A stretch of 17,736 nt of DNA from Candidatus Villigracilis propinquus. Its GTDB lineage: Bacteria; Chloroflexota; Anaerolineae; Anaerolineales; Villigracilaceae. Of the stretch, positions 9,855-17,384 are shown piece after piece. The translations under genes were made by a program, and so were the position numbers. Where the stretch lies: assembly GCA_016714565.1 (NCBI GenBank), contig JADKDM010000035.1:1-17736 (forward strand), given 5' to 3'. Under the pieces are notes generated by a model. The model was not told the DNA's origin, ran no database searches, and was given only the letters and a program-made list of their open reading frames with translations. Position 1 is the first letter of the stretch; every line of letters begins with the position of its first letter.

Positions 9855-10719
9855 TTATTCATTCGCCAGGCGCAGCAAATAAGCGCCATAGCCGTTATTC
9901 CCCATCTGCTTCGCCAGGTCCTTTAATTGTTCCCGGGTAATGAACCCGCGGCGGTAGGCAATTTCCTCCGGGGACGAGATCATCAATCCCTGGCGCTCTT
10001 CCACAGCCTGCACAAAATTGGCCGCCTGCAGCAGGGACTCTGTGTGCCGGCATCCAGCCAGGCAACGCCGCGCCCGAACGGCGTAAACCTGCAGCTCCCC
10101 GCCTCCAGATAAATACGGTTCAGGTCTGTGATCTCGATCTCACCCGCGCACCGAGGGTTTCAAATGACTCGGCAAACCACCACGCGTTCATCGTAGATAC
10201 AATCCCGGCACCGCATAATGAACGGGGCGTTTTGGGTTTTTCTTCCAAATCCAATGGCCCTTACCTGCGCGTCAAATTCCACAACCCCCGTATCGCTCCG
10301 GGTCTTGGAACCGGGTAGGCAAAAACCAGTGCGCCATGCTTTAATCGGCGGGCAGAAGTCAATTGCGTGGGCAATCCCTGCCCAAAAAAGATGTTATCGC
10401 CAAGAATCAGGCACACCCGCTTTCCATTAATAAATTCCTTGCCCACCAGAAAGGCATCCGCAAGCCCGCGCGGCTCGGCCTGCTCTGCATAGGATAGTTG
10501 CAGCCCCCAGGAGTTCCCATCTCCCAACAGCCTGCGGATCACCGGCAGATCCTCCGGCGTGCTGATGACCAGGATCTCCCGGATCCCGGCCAGCATCAGC
10601 ATGGACAGGGGATAATAGATCATGGGTTTGTCGTACACCGGCAGCATTTGTTTGCTGGTTGCCAAAGTTAAAGGATACAGACGTGTTCCACGTCCACCCG
10701 CAAGAATAATCCCCTTCAT
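9855..10719 (-). CDS. rfbA: Glucose-1-phosphate thymidylyltransferase, frameshifted
   Basis: This is the first step of the rhamnose pathway: dTTP plus glucose-1-phosphate gives dTDP-glucose. The N-terminus MKGIILAGGRGTRLYPLT is the nucleotide-binding signature. KQMLPVYDKPMIYYPLSMLM, STPEDLPVIRRLLGDG, YAEQAEPRGLADAF and LILGDNIFFGQGL follow. After about 10300 the frame changes several times, but EEKPK-like text, EIEITDLNRIYLEAG, AWLDAGT and the tail YRRGFITREQLKDLAKQMG are legible. The end is YGAYLLRLANE, with TAA at 9855. About 288 codons is the family length. AGGAG lies eight bases before the ATG. The start overlaps the end of rfbB by an ATGA, so the two are translationally coupled. Confidence 0.9.
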
Positions 10720-11795
10720 CGCCGTTTCTCCTGATCGTTACCGTGATTTTGTAATTCGCATCCATCCAGCCTTTATATTCCTGCTTCTGGCGGATGGCGG
10801 TCACCACTCCGGGTGGAAAGATACCAATTGACAGTGTCCAGCAGCCCCTCGGTCGGGGTGGCGCGGACGCCAGCCAGTTCGCTGCTGATCTTGTGAGTGT
10901 CCATATCATAGCGGCGGTCATGCCGGGACGATCCGTCACGAATTGGATCAAATCTTTGTGAGGGCGTATGGCTCGCATCTTTGGATACTTCATCGAGTAT
11001 CTCGCAGATCGTTTCACGATGGTCAGGTTGGCGGGCTGGTTCTCGCCGCCATATTGTACGTGGAACCGGTGGTCCCCTTTTTCAACACAAGATGGATCGC
11101 ATCGCAATGGTCTTCCACATGCAGCCAGTCGCGGATCTGCTGGCCGTCACCATACGGCAGGGGCTCCTTCGATGGCATTCAGGATGATGAGCGGGATTAA
11201 TTTTTCAGGAATTGATATGGCCCGTAATTATTCGAACAGTTGGTCATGGTAAACGGCAGGCCGTAGGTATGCCCATACGAACGGACAAGATGGTCGCTGG
11301 ATGCCTTCGATGCGGCATACGGCGAATTCGGCGCGTAGGGCGTCTCCTCCGTCCACGCGGGTTCGCCGGGCGCAAGCGACCCAAAGACCTCATCCGTGGA
11401 AACATGGTGAAAGCGCACATTTTCCAGCGGAAAAGGTTTATCCTGGATCCAGAATATACGCGCCGCATCCAGAAGGGAAAACGTCCCCATGATGTTGGTT
11501 TCTATGAACTGACGCGGCCCCAAAATGGAGCGGTCCACATGTGACTCAGCGGCGAAATGAACGATCGTATCACTTGATATTTCGCAGCAATTCACCGACG
11601 AATTCCGTGTTGCAAATATCTCCTGAACAAAGGTGTAGTCCGGGTCATTTGAAACATCTCTTGAGGTTTTCCAAACTGCCCGTAAGTAAGCGCATCCAGG
11701 TTAATCACCTGCACACCGGGTTCAACCTTCAAAAGATGATGAATGAAATTCGAGCCGATAAACCCGGCCCCGCCAGTAACCATCACATTTTTCAT
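10716..11795 (-). CDS. rfbB: dTDP-glucose 4,6-dehydratase, frameshifted
   Basis: Second step of the rhamnose pathway, an NAD-dependent dehydratase of the short-chain type. MKNVMVTGGAGFIGSNFIHH is the Rossmann start. DTIVHFAAESHVDRSI, then HHVSTDEVFGSL (catalytic Thr-Asp-Glu) and SPYAASKASSDHLVRSYGHT (YxxxK) follow, then NCSNNYGPYQF. The C-terminal half lies in other frames: IRDWLHVEDHCDAI, GGENQPANLTIV, HKDLIQFVTDRPG and ELAGVRATPTEGLLDTVNWY. Frame changes occur near 11680, 11640, 11597, 11200 and within 10740-11110. The 1,080-base span equals about 359 codons. The TGA overlaps the rfbA ATG in the four bases ATGA (10719-10716). Confidence 0.9.
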
Positions 11796-11837
11796 AAGAA
11801 TATGTTTTCCTTTTGTTTCTTTTTATTTCAAATTCTT

Positions 11838-11881
11838 TACTCCCTGCTCCTCGGGGCTAAGCCCAGAGGGAGCAGGGAGTA
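11838..11881. repeat. 13-base perfect inverted repeat between rfbC and rfbB
   Basis: TACTCCCTGCTCC (11838-11850) pairs exactly with GGAGCAGGGAGTA (11869-11881). A smaller GGGC/GCCC stem lies inside the 18-base loop. It sits 12 bases after the rfbC stop. On the minus strand the following bases are A-rich rather than U-rich, so it is not a standard intrinsic terminator for rfbC. An attenuator, processing site or dispersed repeat are alternatives. Confidence 0.6.
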
Positions 11882-11892
11882 TTATTTTAAAT

Positions 11893-12437
11893 TCAATCGA
11901 ACAGATCAGCTTCAGCAAACGGTTTCCCATTTATATCCTTGTTGGAAAGAACGGGAGCATCGTCCACCAGCGGCCACTCCACGCCAATTTTGGGGTCATT
12001 CCACAACAGGCTGCGGTCCCATTCCGGCGCGTAGTAATCCGTTACTTTATAAGTGATCTCAGCCCTTTCACTTAATACGTAGAACCCATGTGCAAAGCCG
12101 GGCGGCACCCACAATTGGTTCTTGTTTTCCGCCGAAAGGATCACACCCACCCACTGACCAAAGGTCGGCGAACTGCGGCGAATATCCACCACGGCATCGA
12201 AGATCTCACCCGCAATGGCGCGCACCAGCTTCCCCTGCGTCTGCCTGATCTGATAGTGCAAACCGCGCAGCACCCCGCGCTGAGAAGCGGAATGATTTTC
12301 CTGCACGAATTTATAATCGACCCCGGCAGCGACAAACTCATTTTCACGGTACGTTTCGAGGAAGAAACCACGCGGGTCATCGAACACTTTCGCCTTTATA
12401 ACCAATACATCCGGGTTTTTGTTGGGACAAATTCCAT
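11893..12437 (-). CDS. rfbC: dTDP-4-dehydrorhamnose 3,5-epimerase, one frameshift near the start
   Basis: Third step of the pathway: double epimerisation of the 4-keto sugar by a cupin-fold enzyme. Key stretches are VFDDPRGFFLETYRENEF, QENHSASQRGVLRGLHYQ with the catalytic His, QGKLVRAIAGEIFDAVVDIR, then WVPPGFAHGFYVLSE and YYAPEWDRSLLWNDP. The open frame runs up to 12618, but that adds about 60 unrelated residues. ATG at 12437 (MEFVPTK) is out of frame by a single missing base after the AAAA run near 12416. Restoring it gives 181 residues, exactly the family size. AAGGAG lies upstream of this ATG and a TATAAT box at 12480-12475, inside the apparent extension. Confidence 0.9.
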
Positions 12438-12734
12438 ATCTTTGAAAGCTCTCCTTTGAAATAACGACCTCGCAATTATATCCTCTCCCCGATGGAATAA
12501 CGCCTCTCTCCCCGCCTTGAATTGGCCGCAACCAGACGCAGGATTCAAGCCCTGGCATTTTGTTGAAATAATGGGGTAAAATCCCCAGCGCAGCGTAAGA
12601 TTTTATACTCATCAACAATCTACTCGTTAACCCATGCGGCAGCGCAGATTTATCTCACGTTTTCAGGCGACATGAATGTCACACTAGGAAACTACGCAAT
12701 ATCAGTTGTTAAATTATTTTACATGGAGAATCAA
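12438..12734. other. Divergent intergenic region between rfbC and tpx
   Basis: This 297-base stretch separates two divergent genes and should hold both promoters. On the minus strand TATAAT lies at 12480-12475, about 38 bases before the rfbC ATG, with no good -35 match. On the plus strand GGAG at 12724-12727 is the tpx ribosome site. The minus-strand open frame across it appears to be non-coding read-through. Confidence 0.5.
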
Positions 12735-13263
12735 ATGACCACCGTTCGTACCGATGTTTTCAAAATTGGCGATAAATTCGCAAACCCTGCTTGGCGATGA
12801 AGTAAAAGTGGGACAGGCCGCGCCCGAATTCACCTCCGTTGTGCCGGGCTGGACTCCCGTCAACCCCATTCAAGATTCCAAGGGAAAAGTTATCATCATT
12901 TCCGCCAGTCCCTTCATTGGATACCGATGTCTGTGACCGCGAGACCCGCCGCTTCAATGAAGAAGCCGCCCAAACTTGGCGATGACATCATCATCTACAC
13001 CATCAGCACCGATTTCCCGATGGCGCAAAAAACGCTGGTGCGGCGCCGCCGGTGTGGACAAGGTGAAAGTCGTTTCCGACGTGCTCGATACCGACTTCGG
13101 TTTGAAGTATGGCATCGTCATCAAGGAACGCCGCTACCTGCGCCGCTCTGTTTTTATCGTTGACCGTGACGGCAAGCTGACCTATGTCAACTACCTGCCT
13201 ATTCTCGGCGAAGAACCGAACTACGATGAAGTCATCAATGCCGCGAAGGACGCTCTCAAGTAA
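12735..13263 (+). CDS. tpx: Thiol peroxidase, atypical 2-Cys peroxiredoxin, frameshifted
   Basis: This enzyme reduces hydrogen and organic peroxides using thioredoxin. It starts MTTVRTDVFK at ATG 12735, with GGAG seven bases upstream. VKVGQAAPEFTSVVPGW and SKGKVIIISA are the peroxiredoxin core. The peroxidatic Cys lies in DTDVCDRETRRFNEEA (codon at 12932). The resolving Cys lies in RWCGAAGVDKVKVVSD (codon at 13039), the Tpx-specific position. GKLTYVNYLPILGEEPNYDE ends it. About 175 codons compares with about 168 in the family. Four frame changes, near 12775, 12905, 12968 and 13034, split the protein. A terminator follows directly. Confidence 0.9.
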
Positions 13264-13312
13264 AGCGAATGCCTGAGAAAACAGGATCAGGCAGCAGATC
13301 AAGAAGGAAGCG

Positions 13313-13342
13313 AAAACCGTCCCGAGCAGAGGGCGGTTTTTT
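13313..13342 (+). terminator. Intrinsic terminator after tpx
   Basis: AAAACCGTCC (13313-13322) pairs with GGGCGGTTTT (13331-13340) in a 10-base stem with one G-U pair. The loop has eight bases and the right arm runs into a six-T tract. It lies 50 bases after the tpx stop and before azlC. Confidence 0.85.
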
Positions 13343-13384
13343 CATCCAAGATGACAATCCGCCCCATTAACCACGGAGAATTTC

Positions 13385-14077
13385 ATGAACGAATCATATA
13401 AAGAATTCTGGAACGGGTGCGCGCCGAGATCCATTATTGATCGGGGTCTTTCCTTGGAATGATCTATGGCGCGTTGGCGCTGAATGCGGGCTTATCTACA
13501 GCAGCGTCGCAGTTGATGTCCTCAATGATCTTTGCGGGGTCGGCACAATTCATCACTGCCCAACTCGTGCATGATGCCGCGCCCGCCTTCGTGATCATTG
13601 TGACCATTGCCGTGGTGAACCTGCGCCACATGTTGTACAGCGTCACTTGCGCCGTATCTGGAACATCTTTCCGTGCGCTGGAAGGCGGTGCTTCCTATCT
13701 GCTCACCGATGAGGCCTACGCGCCCAGCATTCTTAATTATGAAAAGAACGGCGTTCAGCCGTTCAGTCACTGGTTTCTATTTGGCGCGGGTTTCCTGCTG
13801 GTTCAACTGGCAGGTCAGCACCGCGCCCGGGATCTTTCTCGGCGCTGCCATCCCCGCAGAATGGCCGCTTGATTTTGCTCTGCCCCTCACCTTTATCGCC
13901 ATGGTGGTTCCCATTCTCAAAAATCGTCCCATGGTGGCCTCGGCGCTTTCAGCAGGGTTGGTGGCCGTGCTTGCACACAGCCTGCCGTTTAAACTTGGCA
14001 TCATCCTCGCCGCGCTGACGGGCATTCTCGTTGGAACGATCCTGGAAGGCAGAGTATCCACAAGGAGGGCGCAATGA
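13385..14077 (+). CDS. azlC: AzlC family branched-chain amino-acid export permease, frameshifted
   Basis: Large subunit of the AzlCD exporter, which confers 4-azaleucine resistance and exports branched-chain amino acids. ATG at 13385 (MNESYKEFWNG) follows GGAG by six bases. After a frame change near 13440 comes GMIYGALALNAGLSTAASQL, then MIFAGSAQFITAQLVHD, VVNLRHMLYSV, SYLLTDEAYAPSI and HWFLFGAGF. A second frame change near 13800 leads to APGIFLGAAIPAEWPLDFAL and LGIILAALTGILVGTILEGR. These are the AzlC membrane segments and the conserved Phe-Ala-Gly-Ser-Ala-Gln-Phe. The TGA overlaps the azlD ATG, so the two are coupled. Confidence 0.9.
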
Positions 14078-14385
14078 ATATCTGGCTGGTTATGCTGATC
14101 GGCGGATTGATCACTTTTGGCATGAGGTTCTCGCTCATTTATTTGTTCGGCAGGTTCGAGATCCCCGAGACGATGCGGCGCGCTTTGCATTACGTCCCTC
14201 CTGCGGTGCTTTCCGCGATCATTGTCCCTGAGCTGATTTTTCGCAATAATGTCCTCGATCTATCCACTCGACAACACGCGCCTGCTTGCAGGTGCGATCG
14301 CAATTTTGGCGGCGTGGTTTTCCAAGAATACACTGGTCACGATCCTCGTGGGGATGGCCACCTGCTTATTCTGCAATTGCTGTAA
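14074..14385 (+). CDS. azlD: AzlD family small subunit of the branched-chain amino-acid exporter, frameshifted
   Basis: Small membrane partner of AzlC. It starts at ATG 14074, overlapping the azlC stop, with AGGAGG just upstream. MNIWLVMLIGGLITFGMRFS, then PETMRRALHYVPPAVLSAI and VPELIFRNN are typical of AzlD. The middle then shifts frame near 14250 (LDNTRLLAGAIAILAAWFSK, TLVTILVGMAT) and shifts back near 14365 to end LLILQLL with TAA at 14383. The two shifts cancel, so the span is 103 codons, the normal family length. Three hydrophobic segments are visible. Confidence 0.88.
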   Translation: MNIWLVMLIGGLITFGMRFSLIYLFGRFEIPETMRRALHYVPPAVLSAIIVPELIFRNNVLDLSTRQHAPACRCDRNFGGVVFQEYTGHDPRGDGHLLILQLL

Positions 14386-14387
14386 TA

Positions 14388-14526
14388 GACCTCTTGCAAG
14401 CAGCCACGAGCACATAGAGCTATTGAAAACCTCTAAAACCTCTTCTTCTCTCTGTGACCTCTGTGGCAAAATGACTTTGCGGTTTGGAAGTAGAACTTCG
14501 AACTCCGAAATCCTATGCAAGAGGTC
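14388..14526. mobile_element. Possible MITE-like element with 11-base terminal inverted repeats
   Basis: GACCTCTTGCA (14388-14398) and TGCAAGAGGTC (14516-14526) are exact inverse complements at the ends of a 139-base non-coding segment. It starts two bases after the azlD stop. It encodes nothing recognisable, and I see no clear target-site duplication. It may be a non-autonomous element mobilised by an insertion sequence, or simply a dispersed intergenic repeat. Confidence 0.45.
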
Positions 14527-14532
14527 CAAAAA

Positions 14533-14552
14533 ACGCCCGCAGATGCGGGCGT
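14533..14552. terminator. Bidirectional hairpin terminator between azlD and the GGDEF gene
   Basis: ACGCCCGC (14533-14540) pairs with GCGGGCGT (14545-14552) around a four-base loop, giving a very stable stem. It is preceded by a run of As and followed by ATTTT, so it can act for both converging transcripts. Confidence 0.8.
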
Positions 14553-15452
14553 CATTTTAGATGTAGACCAGAAAATCTGATTGCCGCCCGCCTCTTTGCG
14601 CGGGACATGGCCTGCCGTGACTGCTGGATCAACGTTTCAACTTCGTGGATGTGCTGATACGCGCCACAGATGCAATGCCCGCGCTGATCTTCACGTTCAA
14701 CGGCGGCTCATTCGGGACCTCGATGCGGGTGCCGCGTACCCCGGCAATGATCCTCTCTGCTACTTTTTCCGCATCCGCGCCAATGACGCCAGCCAGCACA
14801 AGCACAAACTCATCCCCCGCCCAGCGGCCAATGCAATCATAGGGGCGGCTCTTCTCGCGGATGGTTTGCGAAAGCACCTGCAAGACCTCGTCCCCTGTCG
14901 GGATGCCAAAGGTGTCGTTGATAAGTTTGAAGTTATCAATATCCAGTGCGACAAAACTAATGGGCAAGAGGCGCGGCGGGAGCGTTTCAACTCCCCGGCT
15001 GATTGACGTAAAAAGCCTTACGTCCCAAAAATTTGTCAGGGTATCGAATACCGCTTGATTATCCAATTGATCTTTTGCCACAGCCAGACTGCCTGCCAAT
15101 GAGATGATACGTTCCGCCATTGCCACGATTCTTCAGATCCGCAGCCTTGAAGGACGCTCGATAATATCGTCCATGCCGCTGGGCTCGATCCCTTCATCCA
15201 GATTTTCGCGGTGGTCAATAAAATGTAGATCGTTTCAGCGGGATTCATGGCACGCGCACGCGTCATAAACCGCGAAGAACGCAGGTCGCTTGTATCCCAA
15301 TTTGCGATCAGAAACCGGGACTCTCCAGATTGAATAAAAGGCGAAGCCTGTTCAGCGGAGGTTATAGGAATAAGCACGTTTCTTTTCCCGCCTAATGCAT
15401 GTTCAATGAGCGCAAGTTCTTTCGGATTGTTTTCCAGTACAAGGATTTTCAT
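14552..15452 (-). CDS. Response-regulator receiver fused to a GGDEF domain, frameshifted
   Basis: Probable cyclic-di-GMP signalling protein (receiver plus diguanylate cyclase). ATG at 15452 (MKILVLENNPKELALIEHAL) has AGGTG five bases upstream. The receiver covers about residues 1-115: acidic pocket ENN, putative phospho-Asp in FLIANWDTSD, and ETIYILLTTAK. After frame changes around 15195 and 15130 a helical linker (RIISLAGSLAVAKDQLDNQA) leads to the GGDEF domain: DTLTNFWDVRLFTS, FVALDIDNFKLINDTFG, then GRWAGDEFVLVLAG. The end, ETLIQQSRQAMSRAKRRAA, lies in another frame and stops at 14552. About 300 codons. Two oddities: the signature is AGDEF instead of GGDEF, and the receiver's conserved Lys-Pro reads Arg-Pro (DDIIERPSRL). 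Confidence 0.85.
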
Positions 15453-15548
15453 TGGCACACCTATTTTGATATTATAGCAGGATGATTTCATCTGCCTTTA
15501 TGAATTGTGCCCCTGAACTGCTTTTGATATGAAAGCAATTGCCCAAAG

Positions 15549-15577
15549 TTGACAAATGCCCTCTCCCATAGTAATAT
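15549..15577 (+). promoter_or_regulatory. Sigma-70-type promoter of the tRNA-Met gene
   Basis: TTGACA at 15549-15554 and TAATAT at 15572-15577 are separated by exactly 17 bases. The tRNA begins 22 bases after the -10 box. This is the best promoter in the window. Confidence 0.8.
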
Positions 15578-15598
15578 TTGCCCCGCTCACCACAAAAT

Positions 15599-15670
15599 GC
15601 CGAGGTAGCTCAGTGGCAGAGCAGGGGACTCATAAGCCCTTGGTCGGGAGTCCAAATCTCCCCCTCGGCA
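15599..15670 (+). tRNA. tRNA-Met (CAT anticodon)
   Basis: The acceptor GCCGAGG pairs with CCTCGGC. The D arm is GCTC/GAGC, the anticodon loop CTCATAA carries CAT at 15631-15633, and the T arm is GGGAG/CTCCC. The discriminator is A and CCA is not encoded. The T loop reads TCCAAAT rather than the usual TTCAAAT, and the anticodon stem has an A x G mismatch next to the loop. Either could be base error. The missing C1-A72 mismatch argues for an elongator rather than an initiator tRNA. CAT could in principle also be a tRNA-Ile2 precursor. Confidence 0.9.
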
Positions 15671-15672
15671 CT
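15630..15672 (+). other. Probable attachment site (attL) at the 3' half of the tRNA-Met gene
   Basis: Integrative elements commonly insert at tRNA 3' ends and leave that part duplicated at the far boundary. Here the 3' end of the tRNA faces a tyrosine recombinase gene that starts 60 bases later in the same direction. The second copy (attR) is not in the window, so the exact limits are inferred. Confidence 0.45.
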
Positions 15673-15704
15673 CAAAAAGACTATGAAGTTCTCTTCATAT
15701 ATAT

Positions 15705-15730
15705 GGTGGTCTCTCACGAAGGAGATCACC
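15705..15730 (+). promoter_or_regulatory. Hairpin covering the integrase ribosome binding site
   Basis: GGTGGTCTCT (15705-15714) can pair with GGAGATCACC (15721-15730) over ten base pairs, two of them G-U, around a six-base loop. The right arm contains the GGAG ribosome site and ends directly before the ATG at 15731. Folding would hide the site and limit integrase translation. Confidence 0.6.
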
Positions 15731-16660
15731 ATGTCTTTTTTTAAAACGCAAGACCAGGGGACTATCGTACTTGATCAACAGGATTATTTACCCATTCTGA
15801 TCGAGTCATTTCTAATTGACCGAAGATCACAAGGTCTATCGTCTGAAACCATTGACTTCTATAAAAAGAAATTGCAATACTCTTGAGATATTGTGAAAGC
15901 CACACACTAACTCAAGTCTCACAACTCACGTCTGATTTTATTAGAAGGTATATTCTTGAACTTTCTGAAACCCATAATCCTGGTGGTGTGCATGCCTGCT
16001 TTCGTCCATTACGCACCATGCTTTATTGGGTCGAGGAGGAAGAGATCATGCCTGCCGGCTGGAAGAATCCCATCCGCAGGGTGAAAGCTCCCAAGCTGCC
16101 CACTGAGCCTATTGAACCGATTCAAATGGAGGATATCAATCTACTTCTGAAAACCTGTGAGAGTAATTACTCTGGGGTCCGCGACAAAGCAATGATGCTG
16201 GGTTTGCTAGATACTGGCGCACGGGCCAAAGAATTTTTGAATATCAATCTCGAAGACGTAGAACTGGAAACGGGGTCAATCATGATACGACAGGGAAAAG
16301 GTCGCAAACCACGGATGGTATTCCTCGGCCGCAAAACCATTCGAGCGATCCGGGGGTATCTTCCGTTGTCGAAAGGTGCCAACACCCTGCTCTTTGGTTT
16401 CCACTCACGGAGAAAGGATGACCTATGCCGCCTTACGCCTCCTGCGCGGGCGTGCAGAGATGATAGGTGGAAATCTCCACTCCCCACGATTTCCGGCGTG
16501 CCTTTGCCTGGGCGATGCTGCGCAAAGTAGATTCTTTGCTCTTCACAAAAACTGATGGGGCATTCGAACCTGCCAAGTCCTGCGGCGCTACCTGGCACAG
16601 CTGACCAGGATATTCACACCGCCCACATGCCGGGGTAGTCCTGTGGATGGCAATTTGTGA
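15731..16660 (+). CDS. Tyrosine recombinase / phage-type integrase, frameshifted
   Basis: Site-specific recombinase of the XerC/D-integrase class, probably the integrase of the element inserted at the tRNA. ATG at 15731 (MSFFKTQDQG) follows AGGAG. The N-terminal SAM-like domain includes FLIDRRSQGLSSETIDFYKK; after a shift near 15880 follow LTSDFIRRYILELSE and RPLRTMLYWVEEEE. All six catalytic positions are legible: Arg in DTGARAKEFLNI, Lys in GKGRKPR, His and Arg in PHDFRRAFA (another frame, near 16480), His in LMGHSNL, and Tyr in VLRRYLAQL. It ends HMRGSPVDGNL with TGA at 16658. About 309 codons is typical. Frame changes lie near 15880, 16400, 16485 and 16540-16640. Confidence 0.88.
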
Positions 16661-17039
16661 AAGAACAATGGAAGAATGCGACATCTAACAAATCCGTTCA
16701 TGTATCGAATGCTATTATAAGTAAAAATTAGCAATACACAAGTAAAAAAATCATACATCAATGGAACAAATGTATTCTGCCAAACTATGCAAAGAATGCA
16801 AACTTGAAGAGATTAGCTTTGGCAATTATTGACCTTGATAGGGGTACGATTTTGCTTATAAAGAAAGTTTCCCAGGTGGATAGACTAGCTAATCAAATCT
16901 TCAAGAGAAATTTAAGGATGAAGCATCGCTTTCGAGGATTTGTTACAGGCTAAAATAGGTTGCATCACAAAACTTACAATGAACCATGATATAATGACCG
17001 AAAGTTTCGATTTATAAAACCTATTTTTTAGGTAGTCGT
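16661..17039. other. AT-rich gap without a recognisable gene
   Basis: Nothing was identified with confidence. A plus-strand piece around 16810-16950 reads TILLIKKVSQVDRLANQIFK and similar text, which could belong to a frameshifted small protein. I cannot assign a family. TATAAT at 16990-16995 is a possible -10 box for the winged-helix gene, without a clear -35. Confidence 0.4.
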
Positions 17040-17383
17040 ATTCTCGATAGGATTAAAAATATTAGCCTCTCTGTTTGGCTCCAAGGGTTCTGAAAAAAGT
17101 CTTGATCTTCATTACAGCTCGCGGCGAAGGTTATGCAAGAAATATCTCAATTTTTGAGATGGATATTTCTACCATCCAGAACCAACTCGATAAATTTGAG
17201 CTTGGCGGTGTTATTTTTGGTAGTACTGCCAAAGGACGAACACGGTTGCCACACATTTAATCAAGATACACTTTTTCTAAGAATTGGAACACACTATTAA
17301 ACAAAGCTCTTTTCCTTTTATCCTGAAGATGAACGCGAGAAACTAGTCATGGAAAGGCGGCGACCGCCGGCGAGGCAAAGTAA
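17040..17383 (+). CDS. Small winged-helix DNA-binding protein, frameshifted
   Basis: Probable transcription regulator, or antitoxin-like repressor, of the following gene. Reconstructed text is ILASLFGSKGSEKVLIFITA, then RGEGYARNISIFEMDISTIQ and NQLDKFELGGVIFGS: a helix-turn-helix with the second helix around STIQNQLDKFELGG. GRTRLYTFN-like wing residues, a charged tail FYPEDEREKLV and an Arg/Pro-rich end ERRRP follow, with TAA at 17381. Small regulators with the RGEGYAREI pattern are widespread next to nucleotidyltransferase-like genes. The start is uncertain; 17040 is approximate, and an ATG at 16994 is the other option. The next gene starts one base after the stop. Confidence 0.68.
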
Positions 17384-17384
17384 T

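Noticed and set aside
15556..15886. Open frame across the tRNA giving EVAQWQSRGLISPWSGVQIS as a protein start
   Set aside because: This is the familiar translation of a tRNA gene. The real integrase start is ATG 15731 with its own ribosome site.
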